The notes below the pieces were generated by a model. That model searched no databases and had not been told where the DNA came from. It worked only from the letters and a program-made list of their open reading frames with translations. Positions 14,874 through 23,100 of a DNA stretch of 29,151 bases are shown in pieces. Origin of the DNA: an uncultured Clostridia bacterium. Its GTDB lineage: Bacteria > Bacillota > Clostridia > Oscillospirales > CAG-272. The stretch covers positions 1-29,151 of the forward strand of contig CAJGCT010000021.1 of assembly GCA_904501985.1 (NCBI GenBank). Reading direction: 5' to 3'. Each line of letters starts with the position of its first letter. Within the stretch, counting starts at the first letter, position 1. A program made the position numbers and the translations under genes.

Positions 14874-14904
14874 AAAGGACGCCGAAAAGGCGTATGAAAC
14901 GATG
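14874..14904 (+). promoter_or_regulatory. hisZ ribosome binding site separated from ATG by a hairpin
   Basis: AAAGGA (14874-14879) is followed by CGCC-GAAAA-GGCG (14880-14892), then nine bases and ATG 14902. Unfolded spacing is 22 bases, too long; folding the hairpin leaves about nine. No better ribosome binding site lies closer. Confidence 0.55.
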
Positions 14905-16083
14905 AATAAGCTTAAAATGACGATTCCGGAGGGAACGAGAGACCTGCTTTACAGCGAAGCCGATCTTTACGACAAAATAACAGCGGATTTTGATAAAATA
15001 TACGAGGCGGCAGGATTTTCACGCATCTGCACGCCGGCGGTGGAGAATTACGACCTGTTCTGCGAGGTAAACCGCTCGCTGACGCAGGAAAATCTCTACA
15101 AGCTCACGGACAACACGGGCAGACTGCTTGTTATCCGCCCCGACAATACAACTCCTATCGCGAGAGTTGCGGCGACGAAGCTGAAGAACGCCGAGCTTCC
15201 CGTGGGACTTTACTACGACCAGCATATTTACCGCGTAAACAGCGAAAATTCCGGTATGCGCAACGAGGTTTTGCAGAGCGGAATCGAGCTTGTGGGCGCG
15301 GCAGGAATGAAGGGCGATCTTCTCTCTATCATGACCGCTCTTGACGTGCTGAAATCCATAGGACTTGATTTTAAGCTTGAAATCGGTCATGTTGGCTATT
15401 TCAACGCGCTTATATCGGAGATGGACATTTCCGAGGAGGAAGCGCAGGACGTGCGCTCCTTTGTTGAGGCGAAGAATTTCGTTTCCCTCGGTATGTTCAA
15501 CAAGACCCTGCAGAATGACACCATAAGGAAGCTTCCGCTTCTTTACGGTGGAGACGAGGTTTTTGCCGAGGCTGAGGCTCTTGCAGGCAAAAATACCAAG
15601 GCTATAGAGGTGCTCTCATACGTGCGCTCCCTCTACGACACCTTAAAGGATGCCGGATACGGCGAGCACATCATGGTTGACATGAGCATGGTGCACAAGT
15701 TTGATTACTACACCGGCACGGTCATTCGCGGATACATTGACCGCGCAGGCGAGGCGGTGCTCAAGGGCGGACGTTACGACAATCTTCTCTGCAAATTCGA
15801 CTGCGACGTGCCTGCGACGGGATTCGCGGTAAACGTGTGCGCGGTAGCGGACGCGCTTATAAAGTCCGGCAAGATACCGGAAAAGAAGCACGCGGACGTG
15901 ATACTCCACTTCGGTGCGGAGAGCTTCGGCGAGGCTATAAGCTACAAGCGGATAATGAGTCTTGCGGGCAAATCCTGCGAGCTTTCCATGTTCGACACCC
16001 TTGAAGCTACAGAGGCTTACGCCAAGAATAACGGTATCGGAGAGGTTATTGACCTTACAAAGAACAAGGCAGGTGGCAGATAA
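14902..16083 (+). CDS. hisZ: ATP phosphoribosyltransferase regulatory subunit
   Basis: HisRS-like subunit required by short-form HisG for activity and histidine feedback. It has 393 residues. Class II aminoacyl-tRNA synthetase-like motifs are visible: IPEGTRDLL near the N-terminus, VIRPDNTTPIARVAA (motif-2 region precursor), DQHIYRVNSENSGMRNEVLQ, and YYTGTVIRGY (HisRS-type histidine-binding region). There is no tRNA anticodon-binding domain, which separates it from HisS. The stop TAA (16081-16083) overlaps the hisG ATG by one base, indicating translational coupling of the two subunits. First gene of the his operon. Confidence 0.95.
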   Translation: MNKLKMTIPEGTRDLLYSEADLYDKITADFDKIYEAAGFSRICTPAVENYDLFCEVNRSLTQENLYKLTDNTGRLLVIRPDNTTPIARVAATKLKNAELPVGLYYDQHIYRVNSENSGMRNEVLQSGIELVGAAGMKGDLLSIMTALDVLKSIGLDFKLEIGHVGYFNALISEMDISEEEAQDVRSFVEAKNFVSLGMFNKTLQNDTIRKLPLLYGGDEVFAEAEALAGKNTKAIEVLSYVRSLYDTLKDAGYGEHIMVDMSMVHKFDYYTGTVIRGYIDRAGEAVLKGGRYDNLLCKFDCDVPATGFAVNVCAVADALIKSGKIPEKKHADVILHFGAESFGEAISYKRIMSLAGKSCELSMFDTLEATEAYAKNNGIGEVIDLTKNKAGGR

Positions 16084-16706
16084 TGATACGCATTGCGCTG
16101 ACCAAGGGCAGAATAGAAAAGAAAGCCGTTGAGATATTGGCAAGAGCCGGATATGATATATCCGAGCTTGAGGACAAGGGTCGCAAGCTTGTGTTCCGTC
16201 TCGGCGAGGCGGACATTGAGGTAGTGCTTGCCAAGGCGGCTGACGTTATCACCTACATTGAGCACGGTGTATGCGACGTGGGTATTGTTGGCGAGGACAC
16301 CATAATGGAGCACGGCAAGCATTTCCACGAGCTGCTTGATCTTAATTTCGGAAAATGCAAGTTTGCTCTTGCCGGAATCAAGGGGCGCGATTTTTACGAG
16401 GGATACACTCACAAGATAATCGCTTCCAAGTACCCGAATGTTACGAAGAATTACTTTAACTCCAAGGGCATTGATGTTGAGATCGTCAAGATAGAGGGTT
16501 CGGTTGAGCTTGCTCCCATTCTCGGTCTTTCGGACGCCATTGTGGACATTGTTGAGACCGGCTCTACTCTCAAAGAGAACGGTCTTGAAGTTTACGAGGA
16601 TGTAGCCTATATCTCCACCCGTCTTATTGTAAACACCGCCTCAATCAAGCTGAAAAAACGCGAGATCGACGAGCTTGTGTCGAGGATTTCGGCAGAGATT
16701 GAGTAA
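16083..16706 (+). CDS. hisG: ATP phosphoribosyltransferase, short form
   Basis: Catalyses the first histidine step, ATP plus PRPP to phosphoribosyl-ATP. It has 207 residues, the short form lacking the C-terminal regulatory domain, consistent with adjacent hisZ. Motifs: IRIALTKGRIEKKAVEIL at the N-terminus, VGIVGEDTIMEHG, YTHKIIASKYPN, and the PRPP loop segment DAIVDIVETGSTLKENGL at about 155-175. It is coupled to hisZ by a TAATG overlap. A partial mobile repeat separates it from hisD. Confidence 0.97.
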   Translation: MIRIALTKGRIEKKAVEILARAGYDISELEDKGRKLVFRLGEADIEVVLAKAADVITYIEHGVCDVGIVGEDTIMEHGKHFHELLDLNFGKCKFALAGIKGRDFYEGYTHKIIASKYPNVTKNYFNSKGIDVEIVKIEGSVELAPILGLSDAIVDIVETGSTLKENGLEVYEDVAYISTRLIVNTASIKLKKREIDELVSRISAEIE

Positions 16707-16732
16707 GTGCGGCTGAGGTTAGTGTAGGAGAA

Positions 16733-16980
16733 TTACGGTCGCTTTTTTGAAAAAAAGCTCCGCAAAAAACTTTATACAGGGAATTGCACACCACAAAGGC
16801 GACGCGAGTGCAGAATTGTTAGAACGCACAATTCGCGCCGCCTGCATGGCCCCGCACCATTCCGGCGGCTTGGGTTTTCGTAACCGTTTATATGGTAGGG
16901 CGCGACCGCATGGCAGCGCGCGGCGATGTATAAATATGTGTGCATCGCCGTAGGGGGCGACGTCCCCGACGCCCCGTTCC
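16733..16980 (+). mobile_element. Left-half copy of the element with a GTAGGGGG palindrome (copy 5)
   Basis: The left terminal repeat TTACGGTCGCTTTTTTG to ACTTTATACA (16733-16778) is followed by the conserved block 16833-16873, a hairpin CGGCGATG/CATCGCCG (16921-16950) and the palindrome 16950-16976. The right half is absent. It fills the gap of 336 bases between hisG and hisD inside an operon, so transcription must pass through it. Confidence 0.72.
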
Positions 16981-17042
16981 CTATAAAAACGCGCTCCTTT
17001 TCGGTTTTTACACCACAAATACATAAAACACACGAGGGAAAA

Positions 17043-18314
17043 ATGAAACTTTACAGAAAAGAAAATGCCGCGGAGCTTATGGCTCTGCTTTCGGACAGGG
17101 CGGAGAATATCTCACCCGAAATAATGAATACCGTTGCCGAGGTTATTGCCAATGTACGCAAAAACGGTGATGCGGCACTCCTTGAATATACGGAAAAATT
17201 CGACAAGGTAAAGCTCACCTCATTCTTTATGACCGAGGAAGAAAAAGAGGAGCTTATAAAAAAAGTCCCCGCAGAGCTTCGCTATGCCATTGACGAGGCG
17301 GCGGATAACATCCGCGCTTTCCACGAGAAGCAGAAGCAGAATTCGTGGATGACAAACGAATGCGGCAAGATAATGGGTCAGCTTGTGAGACCCATTGAAA
17401 AGGTAGGACTGTACGTGCCCGGCGGCACTGCGGCGTATCCCTCAAGCGTACTTATGAACGCCATTCCGGCAAAGGTGGCAGGTGTCAAGAAGATTACCAT
17501 GGTCACACCCCCGAAGAATGAGGGTATAAATCCTGCCGTTGTATATGCGGCGAAGGTGGCAGGCGTTTGTGACATCGTAAAGGTTGGTGGTGCGCAGGCT
17601 GTTGCGGCTCTTGCTTACGGTACGGAGTCCATTGAGCGTGTTGACAAGATAGTGGGTCCGGGCAACATATTTGTTGCGATGGCGAAGAAGCTTGTTTTCG
17701 GCGCGGTGGATATCGACATGATCGCAGGGCCGTCCGAGGTGCTTGTTATTGCCGACGACAGGGCAAATCCCGCATACGTTGCGGCGGACCTCATGAGTCA
17801 GGCGGAGCACGACCCCATGGCGGCGTCCATTCTCATAACCACAAGCGAAAAGCTTGCAGGTGCGGTGGAAAAGGAGATCGAAGCGCAGAAGGCACTCCTT
17901 TCCCGTCACGACATTATTGACCGCTCTCTTGATGCCTACGGCTCTATTATAATAGTGGACAGCCTTTCCGAGGCGGCGGAGCTTTCAAATAAGATCGCTC
18001 CCGAGCACCTGGAGCTGTCGGTTGCCGATCCATTCACTCTCCTGCCGCTTATTACCAACGCAGGCTCTATATTCCTCGGTGACAACGCTCCCGAACCGCT
18101 GGGTGACTACTTCGCAGGTCCGAATCACGTGCTTCCCACAAACGGCACAGCAAGATTCTCCTCGGCACTTGGTGTTGACAGCTTTATTAAGAAGTCAAGC
18201 TACCTCTATTACAGCGAGGACGCGCTTCAGGCAATCGGCGAAAAGGTTATCACCTTTGCAAATGCCGAAGGCTTGTCGGCTCACGCAAATTCCATAAAGC
18301 AGAGACTTAAATAA
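17043..18314 (+). CDS. hisD: Histidinol dehydrogenase
   Basis: Oxidises L-histidinol to L-histidine in two NAD-dependent steps; zinc enzyme. It has 423 residues, normal. Motifs: GLYVPGGTAAYPSSVLM, VGGAQAVAALAYGTESI, IVGPGNIFVAMAKK, DMIAGPSEVLVIAD, the catalytic Glu-His in KIAPEHLELSV, and FLGDNAPEPLGDYFAGPNH with zinc ligands. I start at ATG 17043 (MKLYRK), 4 bases after GAGGG; the open frame reaches back to 16926, but that part is repeat sequence and reads as nonsense. It is followed by hisC across a folded leader element. Confidence 0.96.
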   Translation: MKLYRKENAAELMALLSDRAENISPEIMNTVAEVIANVRKNGDAALLEYTEKFDKVKLTSFFMTEEEKEELIKKVPAELRYAIDEAADNIRAFHEKQKQNSWMTNECGKIMGQLVRPIEKVGLYVPGGTAAYPSSVLMNAIPAKVAGVKKITMVTPPKNEGINPAVVYAAKVAGVCDIVKVGGAQAVAALAYGTESIERVDKIVGPGNIFVAMAKKLVFGAVDIDMIAGPSEVLVIADDRANPAYVAADLMSQAEHDPMAASILITTSEKLAGAVEKEIEAQKALLSRHDIIDRSLDAYGSIIIVDSLSEAAELSNKIAPEHLELSVADPFTLLPLITNAGSIFLGDNAPEPLGDYFAGPNHVLPTNGTARFSSALGVDSFIKKSSYLYYSEDALQAIGEKVITFANAEGLSAHANSIKQRLK

Positions 18315-18326
18315 GTGGGGGTCACA

Positions 18327-18397
18327 CGAAATTTTGTCTTTGACGGCTTCGCCGCCAATTTGCAGGCAAACCGACAAAAATATCGAATCTAAGGAAG
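18327..18397 (+). repeat. Folded leader element upstream of hisC (shorter copy)
   Basis: Closing stem TTTTGTC (18332-18338)/GACAAAA (18373-18379), extended by CGA/TCG. It encloses CGGC-TTC-GCCG (18344-18354) and TTTG-CAGG-CAAA (18360-18369 region), followed by TAAGGAAG (18390-18397) six bases before the hisC ATG. Hairpin III differs from the cdsA copies on both arms (TTTCA/TGAAA against TTTGC/GCAAA), keeping the pairing. Hairpin I is missing or reduced, and hairpin IV is absent here. Confidence 0.7.
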
Positions 18398-18403
18398 TTA
18401 TTT

Positions 18404-19468
18404 ATGATAGAAAAGCTTATACCCGAAAAGATAAACGGGCTTGAAGCCTACTCACCGAATCTTACCCCCGTTCCCATAAGGCTTGACGCCAACGAAAGTC
18501 CCTTTACCCCGTCAAAAGCCGTGCTTGATGAGCTTGCGGCGGCGGTTTACGGTATAGACTTCAACCGTTACCCCGATCCATACGCATCCGAGCTTGTTTC
18601 GGCGTTCTCACAGGTCTTTTCCCTTGACACTAAGAATGTGGTGGCAGGAAACGGATCTGACGAGCTTATCAGTATCATTGTAAGCGGACTTCTTGAAGCA
18701 GGGGACAGCGTTACCGTGGCAATGCCCGATTTTTCAATGTACGCATTTTACTCATATCTTGCAGGCGCAAGAGAGATACGCTTTGAAAAGACGGAGCTTT
18801 TTGAAATCGACTTTGATGGGCTGATTTCCTCGGTAAACGAAAGCGGCTCAAAGCTTGTGATGTTTTCAAACCCCTGCAATCCTACGGGATGGTGTGCAAA
18901 GAGAGGGGATGTTGAACGCTTTATCAAGGGCGTCAATGCCATTGTAGTGGTGGATGAGGCGTATATGGAGTTTTCACGGGAAAGTGAAAGCGTTATGGAC
19001 CTTATCGGTAGGTACGACAATTTAATCGTGCTCAAGACCATGTCAAAGGCGTTCGGCTCGGCAGGACTTCGACTTGGCTTTATGTGCGCCTGCGAGGAGC
19101 TTTGCGAAGCGGTGAAGAAGATCAAGAGTCCCTATAACGTAAACACCGTTTCACAGGTGTTCGGGCGCATAATTCTCTCCCACTATGATGAAATCAAGGC
19201 GAACACCGAGATAATACAGGAAAACGTAGGATATCTTAAAGGCGAGCTTTCGAAAATAAGCTCCGCGGATATTGTGCGCATCTACGACACCTCGGCGAAT
19301 TTCGTGTTTATGGACATAAGCTCGGCAGAGAAAGCCGCCAAAATTAAAGAATCCCTTATGAAAAAAGGCGTCGCCATACGCTGTATGGGACACCGCCTGC
19401 GCATCACCGCGGGAACGAGAGAGGAATGTGATATTTTCCTTGCAAAATTTAAGGAGGAAGTAGCGTGA
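18404..19468 (+). CDS. hisC: Histidinol-phosphate aminotransferase
   Basis: PLP enzyme converting imidazole-acetol phosphate to histidinol phosphate. It has 354 residues. Visible: LDANESPF near the N-terminus, NRYPDPYASELV, VVAGNGSDELISII, FSNPCNPTGW, VVDEAYMEFS, and the PLP-lysine motif KTMSKAFGSAGLRLGF. The C-terminal IRCMGHRLRITAGTREE binds the substrate phosphate. The RBS AAGGAAG comes from the leader element with normal spacing. It sits between hisD and hisB, where it is often absent from Bacillus his operons. Confidence 0.96.
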   Translation: MIEKLIPEKINGLEAYSPNLTPVPIRLDANESPFTPSKAVLDELAAAVYGIDFNRYPDPYASELVSAFSQVFSLDTKNVVAGNGSDELISIIVSGLLEAGDSVTVAMPDFSMYAFYSYLAGAREIRFEKTELFEIDFDGLISSVNESGSKLVMFSNPCNPTGWCAKRGDVERFIKGVNAIVVVDEAYMEFSRESESVMDLIGRYDNLIVLKTMSKAFGSAGLRLGFMCACEELCEAVKKIKSPYNVNTVSQVFGRIILSHYDEIKANTEIIQENVGYLKGELSKISSADIVRIYDTSANFVFMDISSAEKAAKIKESLMKKGVAIRCMGHRLRITAGTREECDIFLAKFKEEVA

Positions 19469-19553
19469 AAGTTTATTTAGCGTAAGCGTTTATTAACCGT
19501 TCACGCATTAAATATATTTGTGCCGCCGCTATGGCGGCGGAATGGAGATTTTT
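19463..19553 (+). repeat. Inverted repeats in the hisC-hisB gap
   Basis: GCGTGAA (19463-19469) pairs with TTCACGC (19500-19506), and a GC-rich 7-bp hairpin CCGCCGC-TATG-GCGGCGG (about 19523-19540) sits just before the hisB RBS GGAG (19544-19547). It recalls the leader family (hairpin then RBS) but lacks the closing stem with two inner hairpins, so I do not count it as a full member. Confidence 0.45.
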
Positions 19554-20144
19554 ATGAGCACCGCTAAGGCATCACTTATAAGAAACACATTTGAAACCAA
19601 GATAAAAATGAGCATCTCCTTTGATGAGACCGAGGGCTTCGGACTTCGCGGCACAAGCGGAGTTGGATTTTTTGACCATATGCTAAATTCCCTTGCGGTA
19701 CATTGTGGTGCGGTTATCACCCTTGACATGACGGGCGATCTTAATGTTGACTGCCACCACACAATTGAGGATGTGGGAATCGTGCTCGGCAAGCTTCTCT
19801 CGGAGGTTGCCGCGAAAAATGCGCCTCTTATGCGTTACGGCACATCCTTTATTCCCATGGACGAGGCTCTTGCAAGATGTGTTATGGACATATCGGGCAG
19901 ACCCTACCTCGTGTGCGATTATACCCCGAAGTCGCCCATGATCGGCGATTTTGATACACAGATGGTCACCGAGTTTTTCCGCGCCGTGGCATTTAACATG
20001 GGCGCGACGGTTCATCTTGCCGTTCTTTACGGTGATAACGACCATCACATGGTGGAGGCACTTTTCAAGGCGTTTGCTCATGCGCTTTCGGATGCTGTAA
20101 AGCCCAAATCAGGTGCGGTGCTGTCCGCTAAAGGCGTGCTATAA
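19554..20144 (+). CDS. hisB: Imidazoleglycerol-phosphate dehydratase
   Basis: Manganese-dependent dehydration of IGP to imidazole-acetol phosphate. It has 196 residues, the monofunctional form with no phosphatase domain. Metal-ligand motifs: GVGFFDHMLNSLAVH, CHHTIEDVGIVLG, and HLAVLYGDNDHHMVEALFKA near the C-terminus. I start at ATG 19554, six bases after GGAG; an upstream in-frame start at 19518 would translate a hairpin and is unlikely. Fourteen bases separate it from hisH. Confidence 0.97.
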   Translation: MSTAKASLIRNTFETKIKMSISFDETEGFGLRGTSGVGFFDHMLNSLAVHCGAVITLDMTGDLNVDCHHTIEDVGIVLGKLLSEVAAKNAPLMRYGTSFIPMDEALARCVMDISGRPYLVCDYTPKSPMIGDFDTQMVTEFFRAVAFNMGATVHLAVLYGDNDHHMVEALFKAFAHALSDAVKPKSGAVLSAKGVL

Positions 20145-20158
20145 TTACGGAGACCAAA

Positions 20159-20788
20159 ATGAAGAAAATAGGAATAATAGATTACGGCATGGGAAATCTT
20201 CACAGCGTGAAGAACGCTCTTGATTTTATCGGAGCGGACTCATTCGTGTCCGATAACAAGGAGGAGCTTGCCGCCGCCGACGGACTTATACTTCCCGGTG
20301 TGGGCGCGTTTCCCGATGCCATGGAAAGACTGTCCGAAGCGGGACTTGACGAGTTTATAAAGGATTACGTTAAAACAAAGCCGCTCATTGGAATTTGCCT
20401 CGGTATGCAGCTTCTTTTCGATAAAAGCCACGAATTTCGCCAGTGCGAGGGACTTTCCCTTATCGGCGGCGAGGTTGTGAAGATAGAAGCGGAGGGGCTT
20501 AAAGTGCCCCACATGGGATGGAACGAGCTGAAGCTTTTGAATCCTTCGCCTATTACCGCATCTCTTAAGGACGGCGATCAGGTGTATTTCGTCCACTCTT
20601 ATATGGCGAAAGTAAGCGACCCTGCCGATCTTGTGGCTGTGACCGACTACGGAAGCGACGTTACCGCAATCGTTGCACGCGGCAATGTGTATGGATGCCA
20701 GTTCCACCCCGAAAAGAGCGAGACGGTGGGACTTAGTATCCTTCGTGAATTCTGGAGGCTTGTAAATGATAATTCTTCCTGCAATTGA
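20159..20788 (+). CDS. hisH: Imidazole glycerol phosphate synthase, glutamine amidotransferase subunit
   Basis: Hydrolyses glutamine and channels ammonia to HisF. It has 209 residues, a class I amidotransferase. IIDYGMGNLHSV opens the protein, the oxyanion strand is LILPGVGAFPDAM, the nucleophile is Cys80 in GICLGMQLLF, and the His-Glu of the triad are in GCQFHPEKSE. The 3' end overlaps hisA by 23 bases (20766-20788), suggesting coupled translation. The RBS is CGGAG. Confidence 0.97.
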   Translation: MKKIGIIDYGMGNLHSVKNALDFIGADSFVSDNKEELAAADGLILPGVGAFPDAMERLSEAGLDEFIKDYVKTKPLIGICLGMQLLFDKSHEFRQCEGLSLIGGEVVKIEAEGLKVPHMGWNELKLLNPSPITASLKDGDQVYFVHSYMAKVSDPADLVAVTDYGSDVTAIVARGNVYGCQFHPEKSETVGLSILREFWRLVNDNSSCN

Positions 20789-21491
20789 TATTCTTGGCGG
20801 TATGTGTGTGCGGCTCACAAAGGGTGAGTACGGCACAGCCGAAAAGGTTGCCGCCGATCCCATTGAAACGGTGCTGTCCTTTATTAAAAGCGGAGCTTCA
20901 TACATCCACATGGTTGACCTTGACGGCGCCAAGGAGGGAAGCCGCGTCAACGGCGATATCTACACCGAGGCGGCGCGTGTTTCAAATGTGCCAATCGAGG
21001 TTGGCGGCGGTATCCGCGATATGGATACGGTTGACTATTATTTAAAAAAGGGTATCGACCGCGTCATAATCGGCTCGGCGGCTCTTAAAAATCCCGAATT
21101 TGTGAGGGAAGCGCTTAAAAAGTACGGCGCGTCTCACATCGCTGTGGGAATTGATGCGCTTGACGGAATCGTTAAAACCTCAGGTTGGCTTGAAAGCTCG
21201 GATGTGAACTACATTGACCTTGCCCGTGAGATGGAGAAGATGGGCGTTAAGTACGTTATCTTCACTGACATCAGCCGCGACGGCACGCTGACAGGACCGA
21301 ATCTTGAGCAGTTGTCCGCCCTCTCCTCGGCGACGGACATGAACATTATCGCAAGCGGCGGTATTCGCGATATCGGCAACATCCGCGATCTTGCAGGCAT
21401 GAATCTTTACGGTGCAATATGCGGCAAGTCCATATACAGCGGCTCGCTTGATCTTGCCGAGGCAATAAAGGTGGCACAGGGGGACAGATAA
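20766..21491 (+). CDS. hisA: ProFAR isomerase
   Basis: Converts ProFAR to PRFAR; a TIM barrel. It has 241 residues. The catalytic Asp8 lies in ILPAIDILGG and the second Asp in the FTDISRDGTLTGPN segment. Phosphate-binding glycine motifs are VGGGIRDMDTV and ASGGIRDIGNI, and DGAKEG fits HisA rather than HisF. The start ATG 20766 lies within the end of hisH. The stop is followed one base later by hisF. Confidence 0.97.
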   Translation: MIILPAIDILGGMCVRLTKGEYGTAEKVAADPIETVLSFIKSGASYIHMVDLDGAKEGSRVNGDIYTEAARVSNVPIEVGGGIRDMDTVDYYLKKGIDRVIIGSAALKNPEFVREALKKYGASHIAVGIDALDGIVKTSGWLESSDVNYIDLAREMEKMGVKYVIFTDISRDGTLTGPNLEQLSALSSATDMNIIASGGIRDIGNIRDLAGMNLYGAICGKSIYSGSLDLAEAIKVAQGDR

Positions 21492-21492
21492 T

Positions 21493-22251
21493 ATGCTTTC
21501 AAAGAGAATAATCCCGTGCCTTGACGTTAAGGACGGACGTGTTGTCAAGGGTGTGAATTTTGTGGGGCTTCGCGACGCTGGCGACCCTGTTGAGAGTGCG
21601 AAATTTTACAACACACAGGGCGCGGACGAGTTGGTGTTTCTTGATATCACGGCTTCCAGCGACAGACGCAAGACCATAGTTGACGTAGTGGAGCGTACCG
21701 CAAGAGAGGTGTTTATGCCCCTTACGGTGGGCGGCGGTATTCGCACGGTTGAGGATTTCCGCGAGATTCTTCTTGCAGGTGCTGACAAGGTGGCGGTCAA
21801 CTCCGCGGCGGTGTTAAATAAGCGAATAATCGCCGATGCGGCGGACAGGTTCGGCAGTCAGTGCGTAGTGCTTGCAATTGATGCAAAAAGACGTGAGGAC
21901 GGCGGATTTACGGTCTACATAAACGGCGGCCGAAAGGATATGGGCATCGATGCCATAGAATGGGCGATTGAGGCTGAGCGTCTTGGTGCCGGCGAGCTTC
22001 TTGTGACCTCAATGGACACAGACGGCACGAAAAACGGCTTTGATATAGAGCTTACAAAGGCTATATGCGAAAAAGTGAGCATTCCCGTCATCGCTTCGGG
22101 CGGCGGCGGAAACAAACAGCATTTTACGGACGTATTCAAAGAAACGGGATGCGATGCGGCACTTGCGGCAAGCCTTTTCCACTTCCGCGAGCTTACTGTC
22201 AGGGAAGTAAAGGAGCATCTTCGCGACAGCGGTGTGCCTGTCAGACTGTGA
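21493..22251 (+). CDS. hisF: Imidazole glycerol phosphate synthase, cyclase subunit
   Basis: Partner of HisH; makes IGP and AICAR from PRFAR and ammonia. It has 252 residues, a TIM barrel. Seen: IIPCLDVKDGRVVKGV with catalytic Asp11, ELVFLDITASSDRR, LTVGGGIRTVEDF, the second catalytic Asp in VLAIDAKRRE, and SMDTDGTKNGFD. It starts one base after the hisA stop, so these genes are tightly packed. Confidence 0.98.
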   Translation: MLSKRIIPCLDVKDGRVVKGVNFVGLRDAGDPVESAKFYNTQGADELVFLDITASSDRRKTIVDVVERTAREVFMPLTVGGGIRTVEDFREILLAGADKVAVNSAAVLNKRIIADAADRFGSQCVVLAIDAKRREDGGFTVYINGGRKDMGIDAIEWAIEAERLGAGELLVTSMDTDGTKNGFDIELTKAICEKVSIPVIASGGGGNKQHFTDVFKETGCDAALAASLFHFRELTVREVKEHLRDSGVPVRL

Positions 22252-22258
22252 GGACAAA

Positions 22259-22594
22259 ATGATAGATAAAAATGTAGATTTGAAGGATTTTTTTAAAAAA
22301 TCCCAGCTTATTCCGGCAATCGTGCAAGACTGCGATAACGGCGAGGTGCTGATGCTTGCCTATATGAATGAAGAATCGCTGAAGCTTACTCTTGAGACGG
22401 GATTTACATGGTTTTTCAGCCGTTCAAGAGGGGAGCTTTGGAATAAAGGTGCTACGTCCGGTCATGTTCAACGTGTAAAGCAGATTTTGTATGACTGTGA
22501 CGAGGACACATTGCTTGTTTTGGTAAATCAGACGGGGGCGGCGTGCCACACGGGCAACCGCACCTGCTTCTACCGTGAACTTTATACCGAATAA
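22259..22594 (+). CDS. hisI: Phosphoribosyl-AMP cyclohydrolase
   Basis: Zinc- and magnesium-dependent opening of the adenine ring of PR-AMP. It has 111 residues, the monofunctional form. WFFSRSRGELWNKGATSGH carries the family core; YDCDEDTLLV has the Asp triplet for Mg, and ACHTGNRTCFY the zinc cysteines. I take ATG 22259, five bases after GAGG (22250-22253), rather than the longer frame that overlaps hisF. HisE is a separate gene here, not fused. Confidence 0.96.
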   Translation: MIDKNVDLKDFFKKSQLIPAIVQDCDNGEVLMLAYMNEESLKLTLETGFTWFFSRSRGELWNKGATSGHVQRVKQILYDCDEDTLLVLVNQTGAACHTGNRTCFYRELYTE

Positions 22595-22610
22595 CAGGAG
22601 GAGAACATAA

Positions 22611-22940
22611 ATGAACGATAACGTATTAAAAGAGCTTGAAGCTGTAATTGCGGGACGCCGCGAAAATCCAGAGGAGGGTTCGTACACCTGCTATCTTTTT
22701 GAGAAGGGTCTTGACAAGATTCTTAAAAAGGTGGGCGAGGAATGTGCCGAGACCATAATCGCCGCAAAAAACGGTGACAACGAGGAGCTGAAGAACGAGA
22801 TTTCCGACCTTGTTTATCACATCATGGTAATGATGAACGAGCGCGGACTTTCCCTTGACGACGTTCTTTTGGAGCTTGACTGCCGCTCAAAGAAGATAGG
22901 CAACCTTAAGGTAATGAAAAAGGTAGACAGGAATACATGA
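22611..22940 (+). CDS. hisE: Phosphoribosyl-ATP pyrophosphatase
   Basis: Removes pyrophosphate from PR-ATP, the second histidine step. It has 109 residues, an all-alpha MazG-like fold. KVGEECAETIIAAKNGD and EISDLVYHIMVMM carry the acidic metal-binding residues. The RBS AGGAGGAG is followed by ATAA and ATG, one of the strongest in the operon although the gene is last. No histidinol-phosphate phosphatase follows. GC-rich palindromes begin eight bases after the stop. Confidence 0.96.
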   Translation: MNDNVLKELEAVIAGRRENPEEGSYTCYLFEKGLDKILKKVGEECAETIIAAKNGDNEELKNEISDLVYHIMVMMNERGLSLDDVLLELDCRSKKIGNLKVMKKVDRNT

Positions 22941-22947
22941 TAAAAAC

Positions 22948-23080
22948 GGGAGGGGAGACCCCTCCCCTACGGAAATATCAAAATTATGACCGTAATACAA
23001 AATCAAAAAAACGGGAGGGGAGACCCCTCCCCTACGGCGTACATTGTAATTCTGCTGTAGGGGAGGCGTCTCGCCTCCCG
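22948..23080. repeat. Three GTAGGGG-family palindromes between convergent genes
   Basis: GGGAGGGG-AGA-CCCCTCCC followed by CTACGG occurs at 22948-22972 and again at 23013-23037; the third, at 23057-23080, is in the other orientation, GTA then GGGAGGCG-TCT-CGCCTCCC. Each is an 8-bp perfect stem with a 3-base loop. They lie between hisE (plus) and the 23101 gene (minus), where a bidirectional stop signal would make sense, but no U-tract is present. Confidence 0.8.
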
Positions 23081-23100
23081 CTGTTTTGGTGCTGTTTTAC

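Noticed and set aside
14838..14901. T-box riboswitch or histidine leader peptide for the his operon
   Set aside because: The leader is too short, has no T-box sequence and no run of His codons.
16926..17042. N-terminal extension of hisD
   Set aside because: The upstream 39 codons are copy-5 repeat DNA; a proper RBS precedes ATG 17043 and the protein then has normal family length.
22948..23080. CRISPR-like array after hisE
   Set aside because: Repeats are palindromic, in mixed orientation, with unequal spacing and only three units; no cas genes.
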